DNA of 7,348 nucleotides from Bacteroidales bacterium (GCA_029931995.1 JAOZQX010000060.1:1-7348); one strand, 5' to 3'. Shown: positions 1 to 6,235, counted from the first letter of the stretch. The notes: generated from the letters alone by a model not told the origin. Numbers and translations: made by a program.

Positions 1-80
1 GAAGCAAAAATGGCATATTCTTTCCTGCTCCATTTGGAGAAAACAAAAATGTCAGGTGATATGTATTTTCCTTGATTCAT
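1..80 (-). CDS. N-terminus of a truncated gene, possibly a TonB-dependent receptor
   Basis: An open frame starts at the ATG in 80-78 and stays open for 26 codons to the left window edge. An in-frame TAA lies a few codons upstream, so this is the first possible ATG. The visible peptide begins MNQGKY and ends with KWSRKEYAIFA. From memory, the pattern KWSRKxYAxFxSL occurs near the N-terminus of Bacteroidales outer-membrane TonB-dependent (BtuB-like) receptors, just before a hydrophobic export segment. That assignment is recall, not a search result. The hydrophobic segment, plug and barrel would lie outside the window. The start is 36 bp after the purL stop on the same strand with no hairpin between, so readthrough from purL is plausible. 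The gap is too short to hold a cobalamin riboswitch. The coding call is fairly firm because of the motif; the receptor function is tentative. Confidence 0.6.
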   Translation of the reverse strand, partial: MNQGKYISPDIFVFSKWSRKEYAIFA

Positions 81-116
81 TAGGTTTGCAAATTAATATT
101 TTTCCTTTAGCTTGGT

Positions 117-3100
117 TTAGGCTTTATTTTTAATCCATTCTCTGGCATTTACAAAAGCTTCTATCCAAGGGGTAATTTCATCCGATTTACGTTCTAATGG
201 ATACTCGGCCCAATGCCAAGGCATAAAGGCTCTTTCGAGATGTGGCATCATTACTAGATGACGCCCATTATCGGAACACATCCCGGCAATATTGTAATCC
301 GATCCGTTTGGATTGCCCGGATATCCTTTGTGTGCAAACTTCATTGAAATATTATATTTTTCTTCTTCGTACGGAAGACTGAATTGCCCTTCTCCGTGAG
401 CTACATGAATTCCCAATCGTGAACCTGCCAATGTTTTTAGCATGATCGAATTATTTTCGGGTACCTCCACATTTATAAATCCGGCTTCAAATTTATGGGA
501 AGCATTGTGCAACATGCGAATTGTTTTTTCGTGTTTTGGATAAACCAGGTCTAACTCCATCATTAGCTGGCAGCCATTACAAACCCCCAAGCTCAATGTG
601 TCTTCTCTTGCATAAAAATTCTCTAAAGCTTTCTTTGCTTTTTCATTGTAAAGGAAAGCTCCTGCCCATCCTTTTGCCGAGCCTAAAACATCCGAGTTAG
701 AGAATCCTCCAACAAATACGATGAAATTAATATCTTCCAATGTTTCTCTTCCGGCGATGAGGTCGGTCATGTGAACATCTTTCACATCGAAACCGGCGAG
801 GTGCATAATATATGCCATTTCGCGGTCGCCATTCACACCTTTTTCGCGAATGATTGCCGCCTTGATTCCGCTTTTCTTACGACGACTTAATTCAATATTA
901 TATTGAGAAGCTTTGCCTGTAAAGTGTTTTGGAAATTCGAAACTAAGTTCTTGTTTTTTATAATTATTGAAACGCTCTAAAGCCAATTCTTCGCCACATT
1001 GTTTGCGATCGAAGAGGTAAGAGGTTTTAAACCATAAGTCGCGTAAATGTTCAATATTTAAAACAAATTCACTTTCGTGATGTTTAATATTTACTGATCT
1101 GTTTTCAGTTACATTTCCAATGTTGTGGAAGTTGATATTATTTTGATTCAGAATCTCAACAACTTTATCTGCATCTTTTACTTGAAGAATTAAACCAGGG
1201 TTTTCACTAAAGAAAACTTTAGTTGTTTCTTTTTCTTCAATAGATGAAAGATCGATATTCAAGCCAATGTCATTTCTTCCGAAAGTCATTTCTAATAAAG
1301 CAGTGATCATTCCACCAGCAGAAATATCATGACCAGCCAAAATTAAATCTTTGCGAATCAATTTTTGAATGGTATTGAAAGCAGAAGCAAAATAAGGAGA
1401 ATCAGTTACCGTTGGAGTTTCGGCTCCTAAAGAATTCACTAATTGAGCAAAACTACTCCCTCCCAAACAATAGTTGTCTTTAGAAAGATCGATGTAAAGC
1501 ATTTGAGTATCGGTATCTTTTACCAATACCGGACGAACTACTTTGCGGATATCATCTACTTCGCCAACCGAAGAAATAATTACCGTACCCGGAGCATAAA
1601 CTACATCCCCGTTTGAATATTTTTGAGTCATCGAGAGAGAATCTTTTCCGGTAGGAATATTTATTCCCAAATCACAAGCAAAATCACTCACCGCTTCAAC
1701 GGCTTCGTATAAACGAGCATCCTCGCCTTTGTTTTTGGCAGGCCACATCCAATTTGCACTTAAAGAAATTCCTTTTAGATTGTCCTGAATCGGCGCCCAA
1801 ACAATATTGGTCAACGATTCGGCAATGGATAAAACCGAGCCTTTAACCGGATCAACCATAGCTGCCACGGGAGCATGTCCCATCGCGGTAGCAATTCCTT
1901 TTTTGCCTTGATAATCTAAGGCAACTACGCCTAAATTATTCAGCGGTAATTGAACCGTTCCGGCGCATTGTTGCATGGCTACTTTCCCTGTTACTGAACG
2001 GTCAACTTTGTTTGTCAGCCAGTCTTTACAAGCAACTGCTTCAATTTGCAATAGGTTTTCAATATAGGATTCGATTTTGCTTGAATCATATTTAACAGCT
2101 TTAAAACCTTCCGTATTCTTTTTGTCAATCAGGATTGTTTTTGGTGGTTTCCCGAAAAGGTATTCCAAATCTAAATCAATAGGATTTCCTTTGGGAGTTT
2201 CAAAAACAAAATGTTTGTCAGAACGAGCTTTACCAACCGAATAAATTGGAGCACGTTCACGTTCAGAGATCTTATTTAGAAGCTCAAAATCTTTTTCTTT
2301 CATCACCAAGCCCATGCGTTCTTGTGATTCATTTCCGATGATTTCTTTAGCCGAAAGGGTAGGGTCGCCCACAGGAAGTTTAGTCACATCAATGTTTCCT
2401 CCATTGTCTTCAACCAATTCTGATAAAGAGTTGAGGTGACCACCAGCACCATGATCGTGGATAGAGACGATAGGATTTTTGTCTGATTCGACCAAGCCAC
2501 GGATGGCATTTAAAACTCTTTTTTGCATTTCGGGATTGGCACGTTGAACGGCATTTAGTTCAATAGAGTTAGTGAATTCACCAGTTGCTACTGAAGAAAC
2601 AGCACCACCGCCCATTCCGATGCGATAATTATCGCCACCCATCACAACAATTATATCGCCTTCTTCAGGAATGTCTTTCAGGCTGTCTTCTTTTTTCCCG
2701 AAACCGATACCACCGGCTTGCATGATTACTTTATCGTAACCGAATTTTTTGTTGTTTTCGAAATGCTCAAAAGTTAATAAGCTACCACAAATTAATGGTT
2801 GCCCAAATTTGTTCCCAAAATCACTGGCACCATTCGATGCTTTAATTAAAATCTCTTCTGGAGTTTGGTATAACCAAGAACGTTCTTTGGTCTTTTGTTC
2901 CCAGCTGCGACCTTCTTCCAAACGAGGATAAGAGGTCATATAAACGGCTGTTCCGGCAATCGGTAAACTTCCTTTTCCTCCTGCCATACGGTCGCGAATT
3001 TCGCCACCTGTTCCGGTACTTGCTCCGTTAAATGGCTCAACGGTTGTTGGGAAATTATGGGTTTCGGCTTTGAGCGAAATGACCGTATCAATATCTTTAA

Positions 3101-3803
3101 TTTTGAAATAATCAGGTTTGTCCTGAGTTTCGGGAGCAAATTGTTCAACCCTCGGGCCTAAAACAAAAGCTACATTATCCTTATAAGCAGAAACCAAACA
3201 GTTAGGATTTACTTTGGATGTTTTTTTGATCAGGGCAAAAAGTGTGTTTTCTTTTTTCTCTCCATTGATTTCAAAAGTGCCATTAAAAATTTTGTGGCGG
3301 CAATGTTCTGAGTTTACCTGAGCAAAACCATAAACTTCTCCATCGGTTAATTTACGGCCAATTTTTTCGCTTACTTCTTCCAAATATAAAACTTCATCGG
3401 AGCTTAAAGCTAAGCCTTCGGCTTTGTTGTATTCAGTAATGTTTTCAATATTGATGATTGGTTCCGGTTCTTTTTCAATAGTGAAAATTGTTTGATCTAA
3501 TTTGTTATAAAAAGCTTGAAGCATGGGATCGTACGAAGCATTTTTATTTTCTTTTTTATGAAACTCTTCGATTCGTTCAATACCTTCGATGCCCATATTT
3601 TGAGTGATTTCAACTGCATTGGTGCTCCAGGGAGTGATCATTTCTTTCCGTGGGCCCACAAAATAGCCATCCATTTTTTGGTGATCGACAAAGCTTGCGT
3701 TGCTAAATAACCAACTCAATTTTTCTTGATCGGCTTTAGAGATTGCTTTAGAAGAACTTACTGCGTAAATAATTTTGTTTTGTGCCTGAAAGAAAAGAAT
3801 CAT
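117..3803 (-). CDS. purL: Phosphoribosylformylglycinamidine synthase (FGAM synthase), single-chain
   Basis: This cytoplasmic enzyme of de novo purine synthesis converts FGAR, glutamine and ATP to FGAM, glutamate, ADP and phosphate. At 1228 residues it is the large single-chain form (E. coli about 1295), with all parts fused. A PurS-like N-terminal domain spans about 1-130. A linker follows with VNSEHCRHKIFNG (163-175). The first AIRS-like half holds KAETHNFPTTVEPFNG (245-260) and SIHDHGAGGHLNSLSEL (447-463). The second half has PTGKDSLSM (717-725) and AGHDISAGG (823-831). A class-I glutamine amidotransferase domain spans about 978-1228, with nucleophile C1075 in GVCNGCQ and H1188/E1190 in MMPHLERAF. 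All key residues are present and the frame is intact. The ATG at 3803-3801 begins a normal N-terminus, MILFFQ. Its upstream sequence is A/T-rich without a Shine-Dalgarno, which is usual for Bacteroidetes. A candidate -7 element lies 75 bp upstream, and a strong palindrome lies between it and the start. Confidence 0.98.
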   Translation of the reverse strand: MILFFQAQNKIIYAVSSSKAISKADQEKLSWLFSNASFVDHQKMDGYFVGPRKEMITPWSTNAVEITQNMGIEGIERIEEFHKKENKNASYDPMLQAFYNKLDQTIFTIEKEPEPIINIENITEYNKAEGLALSSDEVLYLEEVSEKIGRKLTDGEVYGFAQVNSEHCRHKIFNGTFEINGEKKENTLFALIKKTSKVNPNCLVSAYKDNVAFVLGPRVEQFAPETQDKPDYFKIKDIDTVISLKAETHNFPTTVEPFNGASTGTGGEIRDRMAGGKGSLPIAGTAVYMTSYPRLEEGRSWEQKTKERSWLYQTPEEILIKASNGASDFGNKFGQPLICGSLLTFEHFENNKKFGYDKVIMQAGGIGFGKKEDSLKDIPEEGDIIVVMGGDNYRIGMGGGAVSSVATGEFTNSIELNAVQRANPEMQKRVLNAIRGLVESDKNPIVSIHDHGAGGHLNSLSELVEDNGGNIDVTKLPVGDPTLSAKEIIGNESQERMGLVMKEKDFELLNKISERERAPIYSVGKARSDKHFVFETPKGNPIDLDLEYLFGKPPKTILIDKKNTEGFKAVKYDSSKIESYIENLLQIEAVACKDWLTNKVDRSVTGKVAMQQCAGTVQLPLNNLGVVALDYQGKKGIATAMGHAPVAAMVDPVKGSVLSIAESLTNIVWAPIQDNLKGISLSANWMWPAKNKGEDARLYEAVEAVSDFACDLGINIPTGKDSLSMTQKYSNGDVVYAPGTVIISSVGEVDDIRKVVRPVLVKDTDTQMLYIDLSKDNYCLGGSSFAQLVNSLGAETPTVTDSPYFASAFNTIQKLIRKDLILAGHDISAGGMITALLEMTFGRNDIGLNIDLSSIEEKETTKVFFSENPGLILQVKDADKVVEILNQNNINFHNIGNVTENRSVNIKHHESEFVLNIEHLRDLWFKTSYLFDRKQCGEELALERFNNYKKQELSFEFPKHFTGKASQYNIELSRRKKSGIKAAIIREKGVNGDREMAYIMHLAGFDVKDVHMTDLIAGRETLEDINFIVFVGGFSNSDVLGSAKGWAGAFLYNEKAKKALENFYAREDTLSLGVCNGCQLMMELDLVYPKHEKTIRMLHNASHKFEAGFINVEVPENNSIMLKTLAGSRLGIHVAHGEGQFSLPYEEEKYNISMKFAHKGYPGNPNGSDYNIAGMCSDNGRHLVMMPHLERAFMPWHWAEYPLERKSDEITPWIEAFVNAREWIKNKA

Positions 3804-3824
3804 TTTTTAAAATTTAAGTTTGTT

Positions 3825-3857
3825 AATGGGGTGGCACCCTAAGGGTGCCACCCCATT
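3825..3857. repeat. GC-rich perfect palindrome in the putative purL leader
   Basis: Arms 3825-3840 and 3842-3857 are perfect reverse complements, 16 bp each around a single central base (3841). Each arm contains the near-palindrome GGTGGCACC (3830-3838) or its complement GGTGCCACC (3844-3852). The element ends 21 nt before the purL ATG on the minus strand. Neither side has a long T tract, so it does not look like an intrinsic terminator in either direction. If the candidate promoter at 3879-3886 is used, this hairpin forms in the 5' leader of purL mRNA. It is related to the palindrome at 5134-5159. It could be a dispersed REP-like element or a leader control structure, and the sequence alone does not decide. 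Confidence 0.9.
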
Positions 3858-3862
3858 TTCGG

Positions 3863-3898
3863 CTTATCAAATCAGCTGCAAAGATATAAAATGATAAG
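3863..3898 (-). promoter_or_regulatory. Candidate purL promoter within a 7-bp inverted repeat
   Basis: Read on the minus strand, 3886-3879 is TATCTTTG, an exact match to the Bacteroidetes -7 consensus TAnnTTTG. I see no clear TTG at the -33 position. The element is 75 bp upstream of the purL ATG, which predicts a leader of roughly 65-70 nt that includes the palindrome at 3825-3857. The -7 element sits almost at the centre of an inverted repeat, CTTATCA (3863-3869) and TGATAAG (3892-3898), which could be an operator or chance in AT-rich DNA. Support is consensus match and position only. Confidence 0.45.
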
Positions 3899-3952
3899 GA
3901 GATTTAAGGCTATAATTTTGTTTGAAGTTTAATTTGTTTTGAATTGGGGTGT

Positions 3953-4051
3953 AGTCAGGCGGTAACTCATTTCGACAACCCTTCGACAGCGTTTCGATTT
4001 AGCTCAACAACCAGCTTAGGGTACGGCTCAGTGACCGATCACCGCCTAACT
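3953..4051. repeat. Composite imperfect palindrome with TTCGACA / GCTCAGTGACC units
   Basis: The ends 3953-3963 and 4041-4051 are inverted repeats matching at 10 of 11 positions (core AGGCGGT / ACCGCCT). Inside, CCCTTCGACAG (3979-3989) and GGCTCAGTGACCG (4025-4037) are two halves of a repeat I recall as common between Bacteroidetes genes, where the halves adjoin. Here they are separated by 35 bp that itself contains a degenerate copy (TTCGATTTAGCTCAACAACC, 3993-4012). Further short pairing, ACCCT (3978-3982) with AGGGT (4018-4022), gives a branched fold. I see no coding potential. It is probably a non-autonomous REP-like element. The structure is visible in the sequence; the family name rests on memory. 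Confidence 0.65.
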
Positions 4052-4062
4052 TAAAGGAGTTA

Positions 4063-4093
4063 ACCTTCCGAAAGTTTTAAACTTTCGGAAGGT
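4063..4093. repeat. Perfect 31-nt palindrome (CTTCCGAAAG type)
   Basis: Arms 4063-4077 and 4079-4093 are perfect 15-bp reverse complements around a single T at 4078, with core CCTTCCGAAAG / CTTTCGGAAGG. A second, offset pairing flanks it: TTAACC (4060-4065) and GGTTAA (4097-4102). No T tract follows on either strand, so a terminator role is not supported. I recall similar palindromes scattered between Bacteroidetes genes, which suggests a dispersed REP-type element, but no copy elsewhere in this window shares its sequence. Confidence 0.85.
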
Positions 4094-4113
4094 CTTGGTT
4101 AATTTATACGAAT

Positions 4114-4159
4114 AAAAAATTTAATAACCCTACGAGAGTTTCAAACCCTCGTAGGGTTA
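4114..4159 (-). terminator. Palindromic hairpin and T tract after the CDF gene
   Basis: Arms 4125-4141 and 4143-4159 pair over 17 positions with one mismatch (4137/4147) and one central base (4142). In minus-strand RNA that mismatch is a U-G wobble, so the hairpin stays continuous in the sense direction of the upstream CDF gene. The stem begins 14 nt after the CDF stop. It is followed, 5 nt past its base, by six T residues (complement of 4114-4119), which fits an intrinsic terminator. The arm core AACCCTACGAG / CTCGTAGGGTT also resembles dispersed Bacteroidetes palindromes, so it may be a repeat element serving as a terminator. Confidence 0.65.
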
Positions 4160-4173
4160 GCTTTACAGTGAGA

Positions 4174-5097
4174 TTAACCTTTAAAATCTTTAGATGAAAC
4201 CCCATAAACTTCGCTTGGATCATGCGTGCCTTCGGGTTCAACATGAACTAAAATATCATATACGTTTTCAATTTTAGAGCGTATGTTTTTATCCACTTTA
4301 TGGGCAATTTCGTGCGAAATTTTTACACTCAAATATTCATCTACCTCAACATCTAAAGCTATAATGTACATGTTGTTTCTTTGGCGAATTCGGATGTGGT
4401 GAGGGTTAAAAGCTCCTTCCACTTCTTCCACAGCTTCAATAATTATTTTATAAACGCTTGTATCCTCAATGCCATCCATTAACTCAATATTGCTTTTCAT
4501 GAAAATTTTAACAGCTATATACATAATCCAACCACTTACGGCAAAGGCCGTGATAATATCCAAAATGGGCATTTTAAAAATGAAAGTAAAAATCAATCCT
4601 AGCAAAACAGATAAAGAAATGACTACATCATTTTGCATGTTTTTGGCATTAGCTACAAGCATGGAACTCTTTGTTTTTTTACCTACCCTAAATTGGTAAA
4701 GAGCTAATAATAATTTTCCGAAAATAGAAACTACTGTCACGTAAATAGCCAAATTTGTGGGCATTTCCCTTGCTTCATTTTCAATCAATTTTGTAAAGGT
4801 TGAGATGGCCAGTTGAGCACCTGCAAAAAAGATAATGAAGGATAAAACTTTTGATGCTATAGTGTCGGCTTTTTCGTAGCCGTAAGGAAAACGGATATCA
4901 GGAGGTTTGGCGATAATTTTTGCAGTAAACAGTGTTATGATTGACGTTACTATATCGCTGGCCGAATCAATCCCATCTGCCAATACAGCCATGCTTCCTG
5001 AAATAGATCCAATTGTAATTTTTAATGCAGACAAAAACGCATTTCCCCAGATACTGATCCAGGATGCTTTTTTTATAGCTTGTGCTTTTGTTTGCAT
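4174..5097 (-). CDS. Cation diffusion facilitator (CDF) family metal transporter
   Basis: This inner-membrane divalent-cation exporter has 307 residues, close to E. coli FieF (300). About six membrane segments are visible (near 12-32, 36-58, 80-100, 115-135, 157-175, 179-200), followed by a cytoplasmic metal-binding domain (about 208-290). The membrane site in TM2 reads ADGIDSASD, giving D44xxxD48, which aligns with FieF D45/D49. The TM5 partner reads NMQND, giving N153xxxD157, where FieF has H153xxxD157 and manganese-type members usually have D. The C-terminal domain keeps probable ligands H233/H234, H262, H285 and E287. Family membership is firm. The substrate (Zn, Fe, Mn or other) cannot be fixed, and the Asn makes a guess from homology riskier. 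The ATG at 5097-5095 starts just before the amphipathic lead into TM1. Terminator-like hairpins lie on both sides, so it is probably a single-gene unit. Confidence 0.93.
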   Translation of the reverse strand: MQTKAQAIKKASWISIWGNAFLSALKITIGSISGSMAVLADGIDSASDIVTSIITLFTAKIIAKPPDIRFPYGYEKADTIASKVLSFIIFFAGAQLAISTFTKLIENEAREMPTNLAIYVTVVSIFGKLLLALYQFRVGKKTKSSMLVANAKNMQNDVVISLSVLLGLIFTFIFKMPILDIITAFAVSGWIMYIAVKIFMKSNIELMDGIEDTSVYKIIIEAVEEVEGAFNPHHIRIRQRNNMYIIALDVEVDEYLSVKISHEIAHKVDKNIRSKIENVYDILVHVEPEGTHDPSEVYGVSSKDFKG

Positions 5098-5114
5098 GAT
5101 AAAATTTCTTTTGG

Positions 5115-5122
5115 TAAAAGTA
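5115..5122 (-). promoter_or_regulatory. Weak candidate -7 element for the CDF gene
   Basis: On the minus strand this reads TACTTTTA, which matches TAnnTTTG except for the last base. It is 17 bp upstream of the CDF ATG. It overlaps the downstream side of the trxB terminator region, and the matching -33 region would fall inside the palindrome at 5134-5159. It is the best candidate in the 82-bp gap but could easily be chance. Partial readthrough from trxB is an alternative source of CDF transcript. Confidence 0.2.
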
Positions 5123-5123
5123 T

Positions 5124-5159
5124 AAAAAAAATAGGGGTGCCACCTTAAGGTGGCACCCC
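5124..5159 (-). terminator. Strong intrinsic terminator after trxB (26-nt perfect palindrome)
   Basis: Arms 5134-5146 and 5147-5159 are perfect 13-bp reverse complements (GGGGTGCCACCTT / AAGGTGGCACCCC). In minus-strand RNA the hairpin starts 20 nt after the trxB stop. It is followed at once by a T-rich run (complement of 5133-5124, nine T in ten bases), the textbook form of a rho-independent terminator. On the plus strand no T tract follows. The palindrome is related to that at 3825-3857, with the GGTGsCACC core in the opposite polarity. Confidence 0.85.
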
Positions 5160-5179
5160 ATCATTCATAATCAAAATAT

Positions 5180-6127
5180 TTAATGTGATAAAAATCTTTC
5201 GGCTTCAATAGCTGCCATGCATCCTGTGCCCGCTGCCGTAATGGCTTGACGGAATATGTGGTCTTGCACATCGCCACAAGCAAAAACACCTTCTACGCTA
5301 GTGCTTGTAGAATCAGGTTTAGTTACTATATAACCGTTTTCATCTAAATTTAAATAATCTTTAAAAAGCTCGGTGTTTGGTTTATGACCAATAGCTACAA
5401 AGAATCCATCTACTTTAATTTCTTTTTCTTTTCCGGTTTTAACATTTACCAAAGTTGCACCCGTTACTTTCTTTGAAAACCCTTCTGTTTCTCCAGTAAT
5501 TTCTTTGGTAGTATGATCCCAAATTACTTCAAGATTTTTGGTATTTAGCACTTTATGTTGCATTGCTTTAGAGGCACGTAATTCATCGCGACGATGGATG
5601 AGATATACTTTTCTACACATTTTTGCTAAATAAGTAGCTTCTTCAGCTGCGGTATCTCCACCACCCACTACGGCAACATCCAATCCTTTGTAAAAGAACC
5701 CATCGCAAGTAGCACAAGCCGAAACACCATAACCGTTATACGTTTGTTCCGACTCGATGCCCATATATTTTGCTGTGGCTCCGGTAGCAATAATGACGGT
5801 TTCTGCCATTATGACTTTCCCGTCATCCGCTTTAGTTTTAAATGGACGTTGTGATAAATCTATGTCGGTGATCATTCCAAAACGAACATCGGTGTCAAAA
5901 CGCAAGGCTTGTTTTTTTAAATCTTCCATCATGGCAGTTCCATCAGTTCCTTTGGGATAACCTGGGAAATTATCAATCTCTGTTGTGGTTGTAAGCTGTC
6001 CGCCGGGTTGCAGGCCTTCATACATAACTGGTTTTAAGTCGGCACGGGCTGCATAAATCGCGGCTGTAAAACCGGCTGGTCCAGATCCGATGATCAAACA
6101 TTCAACCTTTTCTATATTTTCGCTCAT
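5180..6127 (-). CDS. trxB: Thioredoxin-disulfide reductase (NADPH, FAD)
   Basis: This cytoplasmic flavoenzyme transfers electrons from NADPH through FAD and a redox disulfide to thioredoxin. The protein has 315 residues, normal for the low-molecular-weight bacterial type. It shows the FAD-binding GSGPAG (14-19) with EGLQPGGQL (37-45) behind it and the ATG motif (114-116). The redox centre CATC has C138 and C141. The NADPH domain has GGGDTA (155-160) and HRRDELRA (178-185), and the second FAD motif is CGDVQD (284-289). All catalytic and cofactor motifs are intact. The ATG at 6127-6125 places the Rossmann fold at the usual distance from the N-terminus. No thioredoxin gene is adjacent. A strong terminator follows the stop, and a candidate promoter lies about 100 bp upstream. 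Confidence 0.97.
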   Translation of the reverse strand: MSENIEKVECLIIGSGPAGFTAAIYAARADLKPVMYEGLQPGGQLTTTTEIDNFPGYPKGTDGTAMMEDLKKQALRFDTDVRFGMITDIDLSQRPFKTKADDGKVIMAETVIIATGATAKYMGIESEQTYNGYGVSACATCDGFFYKGLDVAVVGGGDTAAEEATYLAKMCRKVYLIHRRDELRASKAMQHKVLNTKNLEVIWDHTTKEITGETEGFSKKVTGATLVNVKTGKEKEIKVDGFFVAIGHKPNTELFKDYLNLDENGYIVTKPDSTSTSVEGVFACGDVQDHIFRQAITAAGTGCMAAIEAERFLSH

Positions 6128-6227
6128 TGTATTTTGATGTTTTTTTGTTATAAATTTCTTTGATGTTTTTAGTTTCGCTAAAATTATGCCAGAGGGAGAT
6201 AAATTTTGACCTCACTCCTTATTTAGA

Positions 6228-6235
6228 CAAATTTA
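6228..6235 (-). promoter_or_regulatory. Candidate trxB -7 promoter element
   Basis: On the minus strand this reads TAAATTTG, an exact match to the Bacteroidetes -7 consensus TAnnTTTG. It lies 100 bp upstream of the trxB ATG, which predicts a leader of about 90 nt. No clear TTG is seen at -33. The 141-bp gap is AT-rich, so a chance match is possible. An 8-bp inverted repeat of ATAAATTT (6199-6206) and AAATTTAT (6229-6236) overlaps it. Confidence 0.35.

Larger units (their letters stand above)
3804..4173. other. Gene-free region between the CDF gene and purL, dense in palindromes
   Basis: This 370-bp stretch has no convincing coding frame. From left to right it holds the short A/T-rich purL leader, a 33-nt GC-rich palindrome (3825-3857), a candidate purL promoter (3879-3886) and AT-rich sequence to about 3950. 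A 99-bp composite repeat follows (3953-4051), then a 31-nt palindrome (4063-4093), a short AT-rich spacer and a 35-nt palindrome (4125-4159) just after the CDF stop. The palindromes differ in sequence, so they look like independent dispersed elements that collected here rather than one structure. Only the one nearest the CDF gene has a T-rich tail suited to termination. Each is listed separately. Confidence 0.8.

Noticed and set aside
81..116. Cobalamin riboswitch or terminator between purL and the edge gene
   Set aside because: The 36-bp gap is too short for a riboswitch and contains no stable hairpin.
2749..3148. Open frames of 60-70 codons on both strands inside purL (2749-2931 plus, 2936-3148 minus)
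   Set aside because: They overlap the conserved catalytic part of purL in other frames, show no domain-like sequence, and have no sign of their own expression. They are frame shadows of purL.
3516..3710. 64-codon plus-strand open frame near the purL start
   Set aside because: It lies antisense to the PurS-like region of purL, with low-complexity phenylalanine-rich sequence and no recognisable family.
3825..4159. CRISPR array
   Set aside because: The palindromes differ in sequence and spacing and there are no direct repeats with regular spacers or cas genes.
4469..5164. Plus-strand frames at 4469-4699 and 4907-5125, and a minus-strand frame at 4967-5164, around the CDF gene
   Set aside because: The first two are antisense to intact CDF transmembrane coding sequence. 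The third starts inside the trxB terminator region and runs in another frame over the well-supported CDF N-terminus.
5757..5960. 67-codon plus-strand frame inside trxB
   Set aside because: It is antisense to conserved trxB sequence and has no independent support.
4174..6127. A trxB-CDF redox or metal-defence operon
   Set aside because: The strong hairpin with T tract directly after trxB argues against routine co-transcription, and adjacency alone does not support a shared function.
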